Positions 9,853 through 18,542 of a stretch of 64,000 nucleotides of DNA are shown piece by piece. A program made the translations under genes and the position numbers. Source of the stretch: Desulfovibrionaceae bacterium (GTDB lineage Bacteria > Desulfobacterota > Desulfovibrionia > Desulfovibrionales > Desulfovibrionaceae); assembly GCA_015233395.1 (NCBI GenBank), contig JADFXV010000006.1, forward strand, positions 1 to 64,000, written 5' to 3'. The notes beneath the pieces were generated by a model. The model did not search any database. It was not told the DNA's origin and worked only from the letters and a program-made list of their open reading frames with translations. Every line of letters begins with the position of its first letter. Positions within the stretch are counted from its first letter, which is position 1.

Positions 9853-10872
9853 CTACCGCGCTAGACCGGCGTCGCGAGGAGTTCTCGCCCGCAAGACGTC
9901 GCGCGCGTCGCGAAACGACAGGGCCTTGGCCGGGCAGGACGCGATGCAGCGCCCGCAGCCCATGCACTCCTCGATGCTGACCACCTTTCCGGCGGCTCGC
10001 CCTTGCTCGCGAATGGGAATGCCCATGTCGCAAACCCGGTCGCATTGACCGCAATCGGCGCAGCGTTCGCGGTCCAGGCGCACCTGGAAAAAGCCGATGC
10101 GGTTCAGTAGCCCGAAGGTCGCGCCGTACGGGCACAGAAAACGGCAATAGGCGCGGTTGCCGATGAAGGGGGAAAGCAAAAGGGACGCGAAGTACGGCAG
10201 CGCCACCAGGCCGAGAAAGACCCGATACGCCGTGGAAACCCCGGGAACGCCCGGAATCAGGATCATCGCGGCCACGCCCGCGTACAGGGAGAAAAACGGC
10301 CATTTCAGATGCCGCCAGCGCCAGGCCTTGCCGGAACGGGGGGTGCGGTCCCGGAAGGCGAACCCCACGGTTTCCCTGATTCCGACGCACGGGCAGTTCC
10401 AGCCGCAGATGACCCGGCGGCCGAAAAGCAGCGCGAGCAGCAGCGCCGCAAAAAAGGTCAGCGTTCCCGGCGTATGGAGTTGCGGGAGCAGCGGGGCGCC
10501 CGGCAACGCGCCGATATAGGGCTCGGGGAGCCGCAGGTACGCGGGCGTCGCCCACCAGAACGCCATCACGGCGGCGACCAGGAAGACCAGCCGTCTGCGC
10601 GTGTATGCGTCTCGCTCGGCAATGACCCGCCAGACGCCAAAGACGGCGATGACCAGATATTCGCTTGCCTGGCTGAACCATACAGGCGGCTGTCCGTCCG
10701 CATCGGCCAGAAGGTGGAACACCCGGGCGTTGAGATAGGCCGCCACTACATAAATGAACGCGGCCATGGCGAGAATGCGCACCCACGGGGCATAGCGGCC
10801 AGGCAGGCAGTCCTGGCGGCCGGCCGGCGCCTGGCCAGGCGGGCGGGGCGACGCGGATGAGGAGGCGGTCAT
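9853..10872 (-). CDS. NapH/YccM-like membrane polyferredoxin
   Basis: This is a 339-residue protein with about five or six membrane helices and four cysteine motifs. CGWNCPC and CRFLCPYG lie near helix ends and match the conserved CX3CP motifs of the NapH/NosR/RdxA group. They are followed by two classic [4Fe-4S] ferredoxin motifs, CADCGQCDRVCDMGIP and CMGCGRCIASCPAKA. Such proteins pass electrons from the quinone pool to partner reductases. No napA, napG, nosR or other partner is adjacent, so the acceptor is unknown. I chose the ATG at 10870-10872 with an upstream GGCAGG. An in-frame TTG 96 bp earlier would add a tail unlike a membrane-protein N-terminus. Confidence 0.85.
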   Translation of the reverse strand: MTASSSASPRPPGQAPAGRQDCLPGRYAPWVRILAMAAFIYVVAAYLNARVFHLLADADGQPPVWFSQASEYLVIAVFGVWRVIAERDAYTRRRLVFLVAAVMAFWWATPAYLRLPEPYIGALPGAPLLPQLHTPGTLTFFAALLLALLFGRRVICGWNCPCVGIRETVGFAFRDRTPRSGKAWRWRHLKWPFFSLYAGVAAMILIPGVPGVSTAYRVFLGLVALPYFASLLLSPFIGNRAYCRFLCPYGATFGLLNRIGFFQVRLDRERCADCGQCDRVCDMGIPIREQGRAAGKVVSIEECMGCGRCIASCPAKALSFRDARDVLRARTPRDAGLAR

Positions 10873-11051
10873 CGGGTTTTTCCTGCCGGTTGATGGATGC
10901 AAAGCCGATCGAGCGTTGCAATCGGCGCCTGCGACCGCCAAGGCGGGCCATGCCGATGCCTGCGGCAAGAAGTATAATCACTCCCGTACGGATCGCCAGG
11001 GGTATCCGGTCGCGCCGGTCGCGCAGGGAGGGAAAGCCCGGCCCTAGGGTC

Positions 11052-12149
11052 TTATCCGCCGCAGCGGTCGAAAAAATCCAAGGCGGCGTCCGCGGCCCGG
11101 TCGAAATCCACTCCCCCGGTCACTTCAAGCACGGGGCAGCCGTCAAGCAGGGCGAGGTAGGCGTCCCCAGAGACTTCGGAGGAAACTTCGGGGATCGCCG
11201 CCGGATCGTCCAGCGCATAGAACAGTCCCGGGCTTTTCATGAACGCCTCAAGGAGATCCCGGCGCTCGCGCAGCGACACCGCGGCCGCGCGCATGGGAAC
11301 GGCTTCGCGTTTCCAGTTGAGGACGACAAGACCGGCCATGCCCGCCGTCAGCTTGAACCGGCCGGGGCCGAAGCAGGCGTCGATGCTGGCGTCGTACTTG
11401 TGCTCCAGGTCCCAGAGCTCGGCCGGAGAAAGCCTGGAGAAGCGCTCCCAGTCGGCCTGGTCCATCACCGGCTTCAGGCTCGGGTTGTTGAGCACGGTCC
11501 CGGGGTTGACCCGGGGCATCTTGGCCACCCCGGCCATGCGCAGTTCGCCTTGCCGGCGGCTGACCATGAGCCGGTCGTTGCTCACGAAATCCATGCCCCG
11601 GGTCAGAATCTGCAGGGCCAGCGTGGATTTGCCCGCCCCGGAGAAACCGACCAGAGCCAGTCCCTTGCCTTTGCGGGCCACGGCGGCGGCGTGAAAAAGC
11701 AAGGCCCCTTGCTTGAGAACCAGCTCGATATGACGGTTGTTGATGAAATTGACCACCTGGGGGTCGTTGGCCAGACACGGCCCCAGGGCGTAGTTCTCCC
11801 CGCCGCCGAAGGCGAAGACCATGCCCGTCCTGACCTTGTGCACCACGCGGGCGTCGCGCAGATCGGCGTATTCTTCCTTGGGCGTCTTGCCCGGCGCGAG
11901 CGCGGTGGCCGTATAGGACAGGTCCAGGACCAAAGCCGGCGTTTCCACGGCCTTGACCGTGATGTCCGCCCCGCCTTCCCGGCCGAGAAAATCGGCGTAA
12001 TACGCCTTCAGGCGATCGGCGAGTTCCCGGGAATTGGTTTCGACCAGCACCCGGCATTGGTCGAAAACCAGAAACAGCCGGTGAGGCCGGTCGCCAGTCG
12101 CTTTGGCGGCGGCGAGAAGGTCTTTCAGATTGCCGATGGACGCGCTCAT
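11052..12149 (-). CDS. HprK-related kinase B (GAK system)
   Basis: This 365-residue protein has a P-loop GFSGAGKST at 168-176. It follows LLFHAAAVARKGKGLALV, the HprK-like pattern of a His-containing strand before the loop. FVSNDRLMV at 188-196 matches the acidic switch of the HPr kinase fold. It resembles the family named 'HprK-related kinase B' rather than true HprK, and no HPr or PTS gene is nearby. Its substrate is not known for the family. Its start overlaps the end of the ATP-grasp gene by ATGA, indicating translational coupling, so the two probably act on the same substrate. Confidence 0.85.
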   Translation of the reverse strand: MSASIGNLKDLLAAAKATGDRPHRLFLVFDQCRVLVETNSRELADRLKAYYADFLGREGGADITVKAVETPALVLDLSYTATALAPGKTPKEEYADLRDARVVHKVRTGMVFAFGGGENYALGPCLANDPQVVNFINNRHIELVLKQGALLFHAAAVARKGKGLALVGFSGAGKSTLALQILTRGMDFVSNDRLMVSRRQGELRMAGVAKMPRVNPGTVLNNPSLKPVMDQADWERFSRLSPAELWDLEHKYDASIDACFGPGRFKLTAGMAGLVVLNWKREAVPMRAAAVSLRERRDLLEAFMKSPGLFYALDDPAAIPEVSSEVSGDAYLALLDGCPVLEVTGGVDFDRAADAALDFFDRCGG

Positions 12150-13027
12150 ATTTTCTCCAGGACGTAATCGGCGTAGAGGTTTGCGGCGTCGATATCGAGA
12201 GATTCAAGCAGCCCCCGGAAGCCGCCGAAGGCCGAGACCTCGAAGATTTCGGCCCCGGCCGGGGTTTCCACCACGTCCACGCAGGTGAAGGCCATGCCCG
12301 GAAACAGGGCTTGGGCCTTGTGGGCCAGATCCTTGATCTCCCGGGAGGGTTCGAAGGGCGCGTATGTTCCCCCGGTGCGGGTGGTGGTGTCCCAGGAACC
12401 GGCGTCGCCCTTGCGGGCATAGGTGGCCAGGTACTCGCCGCCGAGGAAGGAGACGCCGAGATCCAGGCGTCCGGCCGCATGCCGGATGAGCTTTTGGATG
12501 TACATCACCCTATTGCCCTGGTTCTTGAAGTCCTGGATTTCCTCGGCCGCCTCCGGACCGTCGGCGATGACGGTCATGCCCCTGGCTTTGGAGCCGTACA
12601 AAGGCTTGAACACCGCCTTGCCGTAGTTCGCCACCGCGCTCCTGGCCTCGTCGATGCTTTCGGTGATGACCGTGGCCGGCATCGGAATGCCGCCTTGCCT
12701 GAGCGCCCGGGTGCAGGAGAGGCGGTCGATCAACTGATACATGGAATCCGGATCGGAAAAGACCGGAACACCCCGGCCGTGGATGAAGCGCATGATTTCC
12801 ATGCGGTCCAGGGCGTCGGGGGAATACGAGGGGGCGATCTTCTTGACGATGATCGCGTCGAGCGCGGTCAATTCCACCTCGCCGCAAAAGGCCCGGCCGT
12901 CCTCCAGATCCAGGCGGACCCCGGCCATGTCGATGAAGACGCGCTGGCCGGTTTTTTGCTCCAGGGCGTCTAAAAGCCTCTGCGTCGACCAGCCGTGTGG
13001 AATGCCGACAACTCCGACTCGTTTCAT
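12146..13027 (-). CDS. GAK-system ATP-grasp enzyme (RimK-like)
   Basis: This 293-residue protein has the RimK-type ATP-grasp layout. An N-terminal Rossmann-like region begins MKRVGVVGIPHGWST. The ATP-binding part includes KAVFKPLYGSKARGM at about 135-150 and YIQKLIRHAAGRLDLGVSF at about 176-194. The late acidic/asparagine motif is altered to VETPAGAEIFEVSAFGGF. Family relatives ligate amino acids such as glutamate to protein or small-molecule carboxylates. The substrate of this subgroup is unknown. It is the first gene of a two-gene unit with the HprK-related kinase. The other families usually named with this system (amphi-Trp, CofD-like, XXXCH proteins) are not found next to it. Confidence 0.85.
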   Translation of the reverse strand: MKRVGVVGIPHGWSTQRLLDALEQKTGQRVFIDMAGVRLDLEDGRAFCGEVELTALDAIIVKKIAPSYSPDALDRMEIMRFIHGRGVPVFSDPDSMYQLIDRLSCTRALRQGGIPMPATVITESIDEARSAVANYGKAVFKPLYGSKARGMTVIADGPEAAEEIQDFKNQGNRVMYIQKLIRHAAGRLDLGVSFLGGEYLATYARKGDAGSWDTTTRTGGTYAPFEPSREIKDLAHKAQALFPGMAFTCVDVVETPAGAEIFEVSAFGGFRGLLESLDIDAANLYADYVLEKI

Positions 13028-13127
13028 GATCCGCTCCTTGCTGGTTCCGTATCCTGTCCAGGCAGTGTCAATTCAGAGAATCTTTCAGGCCGGCGGATAT
13101 GGCGCCGTCATCCGGATCCGTAAAATG

Positions 13128-13159
13128 CGCGGAGAGCCTTGCAAGCAAGACTCCCCGCG
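13128..13159 (-). terminator. hairpin after the P-type ATPase gene
   Basis: Arms CGCGGAGAG and CTCCCCGCG pair with one mismatch around an inner CTTGCAAG palindrome, 21 bp past the stop of the minus-strand ATPase gene. The following minus-strand bases (CATTTTAC) hold a short U run. It is a plausible weak terminator. Confidence 0.4.
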
Positions 13160-13179
13160 TTTGCCGCGCGGCGAAAGAT

Positions 13180-15975
13180 TCAGGCCGCGCTCACCCCGAA
13201 GTACTGTTTCTGAGACATGTTGATCTTGCGCACAAGCCAGGTTTTGAGGATCTGCGTCAAGGTCATGTAGCAAAAGAGGATCAGCCCCAGGCGCCACCAA
13301 TAGCCGGAGGGCGGCAGGACCAGCCCCAGGTATTCGGCAAAGGGCGAGAACGGGGACCAGACGCCCGCCACGCAAATGGTCAGGGTGGTCAAGGTCAAGG
13401 CGATGCTCGCCCGGCTCTGGATGAAGGGGACCTTGTCCGTTCGGATCACGTGCACGATGAGCGTCTGGGAGAGCAGAGACTCGACGAACCAGGCGGTCTG
13501 GAACAGCGGCGCGTTATCCCAGCAGTCAAAGACATAGAGCATCAGGAAAAAGGTCGCGTAGTCGAAAATCGAACTGATCGGGCCAAGATACAGGATGTAG
13601 CGTTTGATGTCCTCGATGCGCCAGCGCCTGGGCAATTTCAGGAAGTCCTCGTCCACGTTGTCGGTGGGGATGGCGGTCTGGGAGAAGTCGTACATCAGGT
13701 TGTTGATCAGAATCTGGATGGGCAGCATGGGCAGGAAGGGCAAAAAGGCGCTCGCGCCCAGCACGCTGAACATGTTGCCGAAGTTCGAACTGGCGCCCAT
13801 GCGGATGTATTTGGTGATGTTGCTGAAGACCTTGCGGCCTTCGACCAGCCCCAGCTCCAGCACGGTCAGGCTTTTTTCCAGCAGGATGATGTCGGCCGAC
13901 TCCTTGGCCACGTCCACGGCGCTGTCCACCGAGATGCCCACGTCCGCGCTTTTCAGCGCCGGCGCGTCGTTGATGCCGTCGCCCATGAAGCCGACCACGT
14001 GGCCGTTTTTGCGCAAGGTCGAAACGATCCTTTCCTTCTGCATGGGATCGAGCTTGGCGAAAACGTTATACTTCTCGACCTTCAGGGACAACTCTTCGTC
14101 GCTTAGGGAGTTGATCTCTTCGGAGGTGACGATGTGGCCGTGGTCGCTCAGCCCGACCTGGCGGCAGATGTTGGCCGTGATGATGGCGTTGTCGCCGGTG
14201 AGGATCTTGGGGGTGATGCCCATCGCGACCATCGTCCTGAGCGCCTCGGCGGCGGTCTCCTTGGGCGGATCGAGGAAACCCAGATAGCCCTTGAAGATGA
14301 GCTCGCTTTCGTCGGCCACGCCAAATTCGGTCCGCGAGGAGTCGACTTCCTTGTAGGCCAGGCCCACGACCCGGAAACCGTCCTCGTTGAGATCGGTCAC
14401 CAGCTGCTTGCGTTTGTCGATATGCTTTTCGTTGAGCGGCTTCGGGTCGTCGTCCTTCAGATAGAACGCGCTGTGATCGAAGACCTCCTCGGCCGCGCCC
14501 TTGCAGATGAGCAGGGTCTTGCCGGTTTCGGTGTCCTTGACGACCACGCTCATGCGGCGGCGCTTGAAGTCAAAGGGAATCTCGTCGATTTTGATATATT
14601 TCCCGGTATCGACGCCGGCGTGATTGGCCTCGTGGATCACCGCGTCGTCGATGGAGCTTTTCAGGCCCGTCTGAAAGAAGCTGTTGAGGCCGGCGTACTC
14701 CAGAACGCTTTCGTCCTCTTCGCCGCGCACGTTCAAATGCTTCTGCAGGATGATCTTGTCCTGGGTCAGGGTGCCGGTCTTGTCGGTGCAAAGCACGTCG
14801 ATGGCCCCGAAATTCTGGATCGCCTCCAGGCGCTTGACGATGACCTTCTGCTTGGCCATGGCCATGGCGCCCTTGGAAAGGCAGACCGTCACGACCATGG
14901 GCAGCATTTCCGGAGTCAGGCCCACGGCCACGGCCAAGGCGAACATGAAGGCCTCGGTCCAGTCGCCCTTGAAGAACCCGTTGACGAAAAACACGAAGGG
15001 CACCATGAACGCCATAAAACCCAGCATGAGCATGGTGAACTTCTTGATGCCCTTGTCGAAGTCCGTCAGCGCCCGCTTTTCCGAGAGCTTGGCCGCAATG
15101 CTCCCGAAATAGGTTTTCGCGCCCGTCGCCATGACCAAAGCCAGGCCCGAGCCGGATTCCACGTTGGTGCCCATGAAACACATGCTCGGATCATCCAGCT
15201 TCAATTCCTGCACGTTTTCATCGGGCTCGGCCGCGGCGATCTTCTCGACGGGCATGGCTTCGCCGGTCAAAGTGGCCTGGTTGATGTGCAGATCCTTGCA
15301 CTTGAGCAGCTGCACGTCGGCCGGAACCATGTCCCCGGCCGCAAGTTTGACGATATCGCCCGGCACGACCCCGGCAAGCGGGATCTCCTTGTTCACCCCG
15401 TCGCGCAGGACCGTGGCCGTGGTGTGCACCATGGCCTTGAGCTGGGCCGCGGCCGTGTCGGCCTTGGATTCCTGAACGACCTTGAGCGTCACGCCGATCA
15501 CGGCCATGGAGATGATCACCACGGCCGTGCGCAGATCGTCGGTGACATAGGCCAAGGCCCCAAGCACTAAAAGCAGCAGCACCAGGGGATTTACGGTCGC
15601 CTCCCAGAGCCTTTGCAGGAAGGTGATCTTCTTTTCCTTGATGGTCTGGTTGGGGCCGAAACGTTCGAGCCGCTCCTCGGCCTCTTCGCCGGTCAGGCCT
15701 AAAATGGCCGGCGTTTTCAGTTTGGCCGGCTCGCCCAGATGCCTGGCCAGATCGGATATCTGCCCCCAGAGCGATTCGAGACGTTTGAACATATCCCAGG
15801 AGCTGATGATCTTCTTGGCGGCCAAGGCGGCCATGGAGTGGGCCTGCTGCGCCAAATGCTCCACCTGCCGGGTGAATTCCTCGTCGGGGCTTAAATGGAT
15901 CCCTTTCTCCGGCCCGGGCTCCTGGGCGTCCCCGGCCATGGGCGCTTGCCCCTTGCTGTCGTTGTCGTCAGGCAC
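13180..15975 (-). CDS. mgtA: P-type ATPase, MgtA-like magnesium importer
   Basis: This 931-residue inner-membrane pump has the full P-type set. TLTGEAMPV is the actuator domain (TGE loop). AVGLTPEMLPMVV is the transmembrane signature of the IIIB magnesium class. DKTGTLT is the phosphorylated Asp, near residue 397. GDGINDAPALK is the hinge, and six C-terminal helices follow. The N-terminal 70 residues are hydrophilic and longer than in enteric MgtA. The start is GTG at 15973-15975 with GAGGG 8 nt upstream. The gene is divergent from the molybdopterin oxidoreductase gene across a 303-bp gap that holds a conserved inverted repeat. No PhoPQ genes are in view. Magnesium specificity is inferred from the family. 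Confidence 0.9.
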   Translation of the reverse strand: MPDDNDSKGQAPMAGDAQEPGPEKGIHLSPDEEFTRQVEHLAQQAHSMAALAAKKIISSWDMFKRLESLWGQISDLARHLGEPAKLKTPAILGLTGEEAEERLERFGPNQTIKEKKITFLQRLWEATVNPLVLLLLVLGALAYVTDDLRTAVVIISMAVIGVTLKVVQESKADTAAAQLKAMVHTTATVLRDGVNKEIPLAGVVPGDIVKLAAGDMVPADVQLLKCKDLHINQATLTGEAMPVEKIAAAEPDENVQELKLDDPSMCFMGTNVESGSGLALVMATGAKTYFGSIAAKLSEKRALTDFDKGIKKFTMLMLGFMAFMVPFVFFVNGFFKGDWTEAFMFALAVAVGLTPEMLPMVVTVCLSKGAMAMAKQKVIVKRLEAIQNFGAIDVLCTDKTGTLTQDKIILQKHLNVRGEEDESVLEYAGLNSFFQTGLKSSIDDAVIHEANHAGVDTGKYIKIDEIPFDFKRRRMSVVVKDTETGKTLLICKGAAEEVFDHSAFYLKDDDPKPLNEKHIDKRKQLVTDLNEDGFRVVGLAYKEVDSSRTEFGVADESELIFKGYLGFLDPPKETAAEALRTMVAMGITPKILTGDNAIITANICRQVGLSDHGHIVTSEEINSLSDEELSLKVEKYNVFAKLDPMQKERIVSTLRKNGHVVGFMGDGINDAPALKSADVGISVDSAVDVAKESADIILLEKSLTVLELGLVEGRKVFSNITKYIRMGASSNFGNMFSVLGASAFLPFLPMLPIQILINNLMYDFSQTAIPTDNVDEDFLKLPRRWRIEDIKRYILYLGPISSIFDYATFFLMLYVFDCWDNAPLFQTAWFVESLLSQTLIVHVIRTDKVPFIQSRASIALTLTTLTICVAGVWSPFSPFAEYLGLVLPPSGYWWRLGLILFCYMTLTQILKTWLVRKINMSQKQYFGVSAA

Positions 15976-16062
15976 GATTTGAACCCTCGTTTTGATAAGA
16001 TTTGGCCTGGCCTGGAAAAATCATCCTCTTCAGGCGGCGACAAATCAACGGCCGATATTCAT

Positions 16063-16093
16063 GGGAGCGAAAAGGAAAATACTTTTCGCTCCC
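16063..16093. repeat. GGGAGC inverted repeat, copy 1
   Basis: A perfect 12-bp stem has GGGAGCGAAAAG (16063-16074) and CTTTTCGCTCCC (16082-16093) as arms. The flanks are ATATTCAT on the left and GGTAATAATG on the right, as in other copies. It lies between two divergent genes, so it cannot be a simple end-of-gene terminator here. Confidence 0.75.
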
Positions 16094-16182
16094 GGTAATA
16101 ATGAAAAAAAAACGTGACGAACCGGTGACGGCAACATGGAGATACCGACACCCTCGCGACCGGGGCGGCTGCGGGCCGCTTT

Positions 16183-16211
16183 TTGACAGCCTGCCGCGAT
16201 CGGGCTAAAGT
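16183..16211 (+). promoter_or_regulatory. sigma-70-like promoter for the oxidoreductase gene
   Basis: A consensus -35 TTGACA (16183-16188) is followed by a 17-bp spacer and TAAAGT (16206-16211) as -10. The start codon is about 60 bp downstream of the predicted transcription start. Confidence 0.55.
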
Positions 16212-16278
16212 CGCATCGTAGGCCTTCTCCAAAATCGCCGCTGGGTTCCGCAAGAGATACCCAGGTGGAGTCATCCCC

Positions 16279-18363
16279 ATGACCAGAGAAAACGTTTACA
16301 GCATGTGCGGCATGTGCTCCGTGCGCTGTCCGATCGTGGCCGAAACCGAAAACGGCCGGGTCGTGCGCCTGCAGGGCAACCCGCACGCCCCGGGCGTGGC
16401 GGGGTCGCTGTGCCCCCGGGGCGCGGCCGGCATGGCCCTGTCCTACGACGTGAATCGCCCGAAGGGGCCGCTGATCCGCGCGGGCGAACGCGGCCAGGGC
16501 AAATGGCGCGAGGTCTCCTGGGACGAAGCCCTGGACCATGTGGCCGAAAAACTCGCAGCCGTCACGGCCGCCCACGGGGCGAAAAGCGTCATGTGGTCCG
16601 ACCGGGGCGGGGCGTTCAACGACCTGACCAAGGCCTTCATGCGCGGCCTGGGCTCGCCCAACTACCATACCCACGACAGCGCCTGCGGCCGCAACGTCCA
16701 TCACGCCGCCTTGTCGCTCTTCGGCCTGGACCGGAAGGATCTGGCCCTGGACCTGAAAAACGCCCGCCACGTCGTCCTGCAGACCCGCAACATCTTCGAG
16801 TCGGTCAACGTGGCCGAGGTCAACAACCTGCTCGACGCCATGGACGCCGGCTGCAAGCTCAGTGTCGTCGACATCCGGGCCACGGTCAGCGCCTCCAAGG
16901 CCGACAATTTCTTCCTGATCCGGCCGGGGACGGACTACGCCTTCAACTTGGCCGTCATAAACGTCCTGCTGACGCAGGACCTCTATGACAACGCCTTCGC
17001 GGCCCGGCATATTGACGGACTAGACGCTCTGGCGGCCTTCATCGAGCCGTATACGCCGGTCTGGGCCGAGGCCGAGACCGGGATCGCCGCCGCGCGCATC
17101 GTCGACCTGGCTGAACAGCTGGCCGCTGCCGCGCCGCAAGTCGCTTGGCACCCGGGCTGGATGAGCGCGCGCTACCGCGATTCCTTCCAGGTCGCACACA
17201 CGGCTTACATTATCAATGCCTTACTCGGCTCGGTCGGGGCCAAGGGCGGCCTGGCCATCGCCAATTGCGCGGCGGACGTAGGCCGGCCCGAGCTGGCCGA
17301 ACTTACCGCCCTCTATCCTAAATCCCGGGAGAAGCGCGCTGACGGCGCGGGCGGCGATTTGGCGCATATCGACGCCGGACCGGGGCTTTTCCATCTTGCG
17401 CTGAAAGCCGTGGCCAGCGGCGTCCCTTATCCGGTCAAGGCCTATATCGCCTTCCGCCACGACCCGCTCATGGCCTATCCCGATCCCGGCGAACAGCGCC
17501 GCATCCTGGACAAACTCGACCTGATGGTCGCGGTCACCTTCACCTGGTCCGACACCGCCTGGTTCTCGGACGTGGTGCTGCCGCTGTCTCCCTACCTGGA
17601 GCGCGAATCGATCGTCAGCCTGAAAAAAGGTCCCCGCCCCTCCTTCGTCGTACGCCGCCGGGCCATGCAGCCTGTCCACGACACCCGCGCCGACTGGGAA
17701 ATCATTTCCGGTCTGTCCGGGCGTCTGGGCCTAGACAAGCTCGCATTCAAAAGCATCGAAGACATCTGGGCCTACCAGCTCGCGCCGTCCGGCCTGTCCA
17801 TGGCCGATTTCGCGGCTGCGGGCATGGTCTTTCTCGCCGGCGCGCCGCATTACCGAACTCCGGAAAACCTCGCGTTCAAGACGCCCTCGGGCAAGATCGA
17901 AATCGTGAGCGCCAGGCTTGAAAAGGCCGGGCTGTCCTCCCTTGCGCCCTACCGGCCTCCCCAGGCCCCTCCGGAGGGAGAGTTCCGCCTCGCCTTCGGC
18001 CGCGCCGTTCTGCACACCCAAGGCCATACCGTGGACAACCCCGTCTTGTTCGCCCGGATGCCGGAAAACGTCCTGTGGATCAACGCCGGGCGGGCGGCGG
18101 CGCTCGGCATCGAAAACGGCGGCCTGGCGACGATATCCGGCAAAGGACGCGGCGGCGTCATCCGGGCCTTTGTCACCGAGTTCATCCATCCGGAAGCGGT
18201 CTTCATGGTCCACGGTTTCGGCCACGACCTGCCGGTGGAAGAAAGGGCCAGGGGACGGGGGGTGGCCGACAACGCGCTCATGAACGGCGGGCTCTTCGCT
18301 ACCGATCCCTACGGCGGCGGCGTGGTCATGCAGGAGCATTTCGTCCGGGTGGCCAAGGCCTGA
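16279..18363 (+). CDS. molybdopterin oxidoreductase catalytic subunit, orphan
   Basis: This 694-residue protein of the DMSO-reductase superfamily has an N-terminal [4Fe-4S] motif C10-C13-C17-C45 (CGMCSVRCP ... LCPRG). Central bis-MGD-binding domains and a C-terminal dinucleotide-binding domain (LHTQGHTVDNP at about 576-586) follow. Its pattern is closest to the polysulfide/thiosulfate/arsenate reductase group. HDSACGRNVHH may supply the metal ligand, but this cannot be settled by eye. No Tat signal peptide is seen, so it is probably cytoplasmic, which is unusual for that group. No iron-sulfur or membrane-anchor subunit gene flanks it. The next co-directional gene is an MHS transporter. The true substrate is unknown. 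Confidence 0.8.
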   Translation: MTRENVYSMCGMCSVRCPIVAETENGRVVRLQGNPHAPGVAGSLCPRGAAGMALSYDVNRPKGPLIRAGERGQGKWREVSWDEALDHVAEKLAAVTAAHGAKSVMWSDRGGAFNDLTKAFMRGLGSPNYHTHDSACGRNVHHAALSLFGLDRKDLALDLKNARHVVLQTRNIFESVNVAEVNNLLDAMDAGCKLSVVDIRATVSASKADNFFLIRPGTDYAFNLAVINVLLTQDLYDNAFAARHIDGLDALAAFIEPYTPVWAEAETGIAAARIVDLAEQLAAAAPQVAWHPGWMSARYRDSFQVAHTAYIINALLGSVGAKGGLAIANCAADVGRPELAELTALYPKSREKRADGAGGDLAHIDAGPGLFHLALKAVASGVPYPVKAYIAFRHDPLMAYPDPGEQRRILDKLDLMVAVTFTWSDTAWFSDVVLPLSPYLERESIVSLKKGPRPSFVVRRRAMQPVHDTRADWEIISGLSGRLGLDKLAFKSIEDIWAYQLAPSGLSMADFAAAGMVFLAGAPHYRTPENLAFKTPSGKIEIVSARLEKAGLSSLAPYRPPQAPPEGEFRLAFGRAVLHTQGHTVDNPVLFARMPENVLWINAGRAAALGIENGGLATISGKGRGGVIRAFVTEFIHPEAVFMVHGFGHDLPVEERARGRGVADNALMNGGLFATDPYGGGVVMQEHFVRVAKA

Positions 18364-18365
18364 CA

Positions 18366-18383
18366 GCCCGTTGAAAAACGGCC
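18366..18383. repeat. hairpin of the CAGCCCGTT family, copy 2
   Basis: Arms GCCCGTT and AACGGCC (one mismatch) surround GAAA, starting two bases after the oxidoreductase TGA stop. The next bases are GC-rich with no T-run, so it lacks the tail of an intrinsic terminator. Confidence 0.6.
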
Positions 18384-18542
18384 CGGGCGCCGGCTTAGCC
18401 GGCATGCTTTACGGCCGTTCGGCCTTGCGCTTGCCAGGGGAGTTGTGCGACACAAGGGAAAGCCGCACGCGACCGTGAAAGCCGGGGCGCATCGCCTGGC
18501 CCGGCCGCGCGGTTTTTTCCATTCTTTACGGGATAGGGACGC

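Larger units (their letters stand above)
15976..16278. other. divergent intergenic region, mgtA / oxidoreductase
   Basis: This 303-bp gap separates two divergent genes. It contains a GGGAGC-family inverted repeat (16063-16093), a sigma-70-like promoter facing the oxidoreductase gene (16183-16211), and a 6-bp hairpin (CTGGGT at 16241-16246, ACCCAG at 16259-16264) abutting the GGTGGAG ribosome site. No clear mgtA promoter was recognised. Confidence 0.6.

Noticed and set aside
18364-18400. Intrinsic terminator at the CAGCCCGTT hairpin
   Set aside because: No U-tract follows the stem in any of the three copies, so I list it as a repeat.
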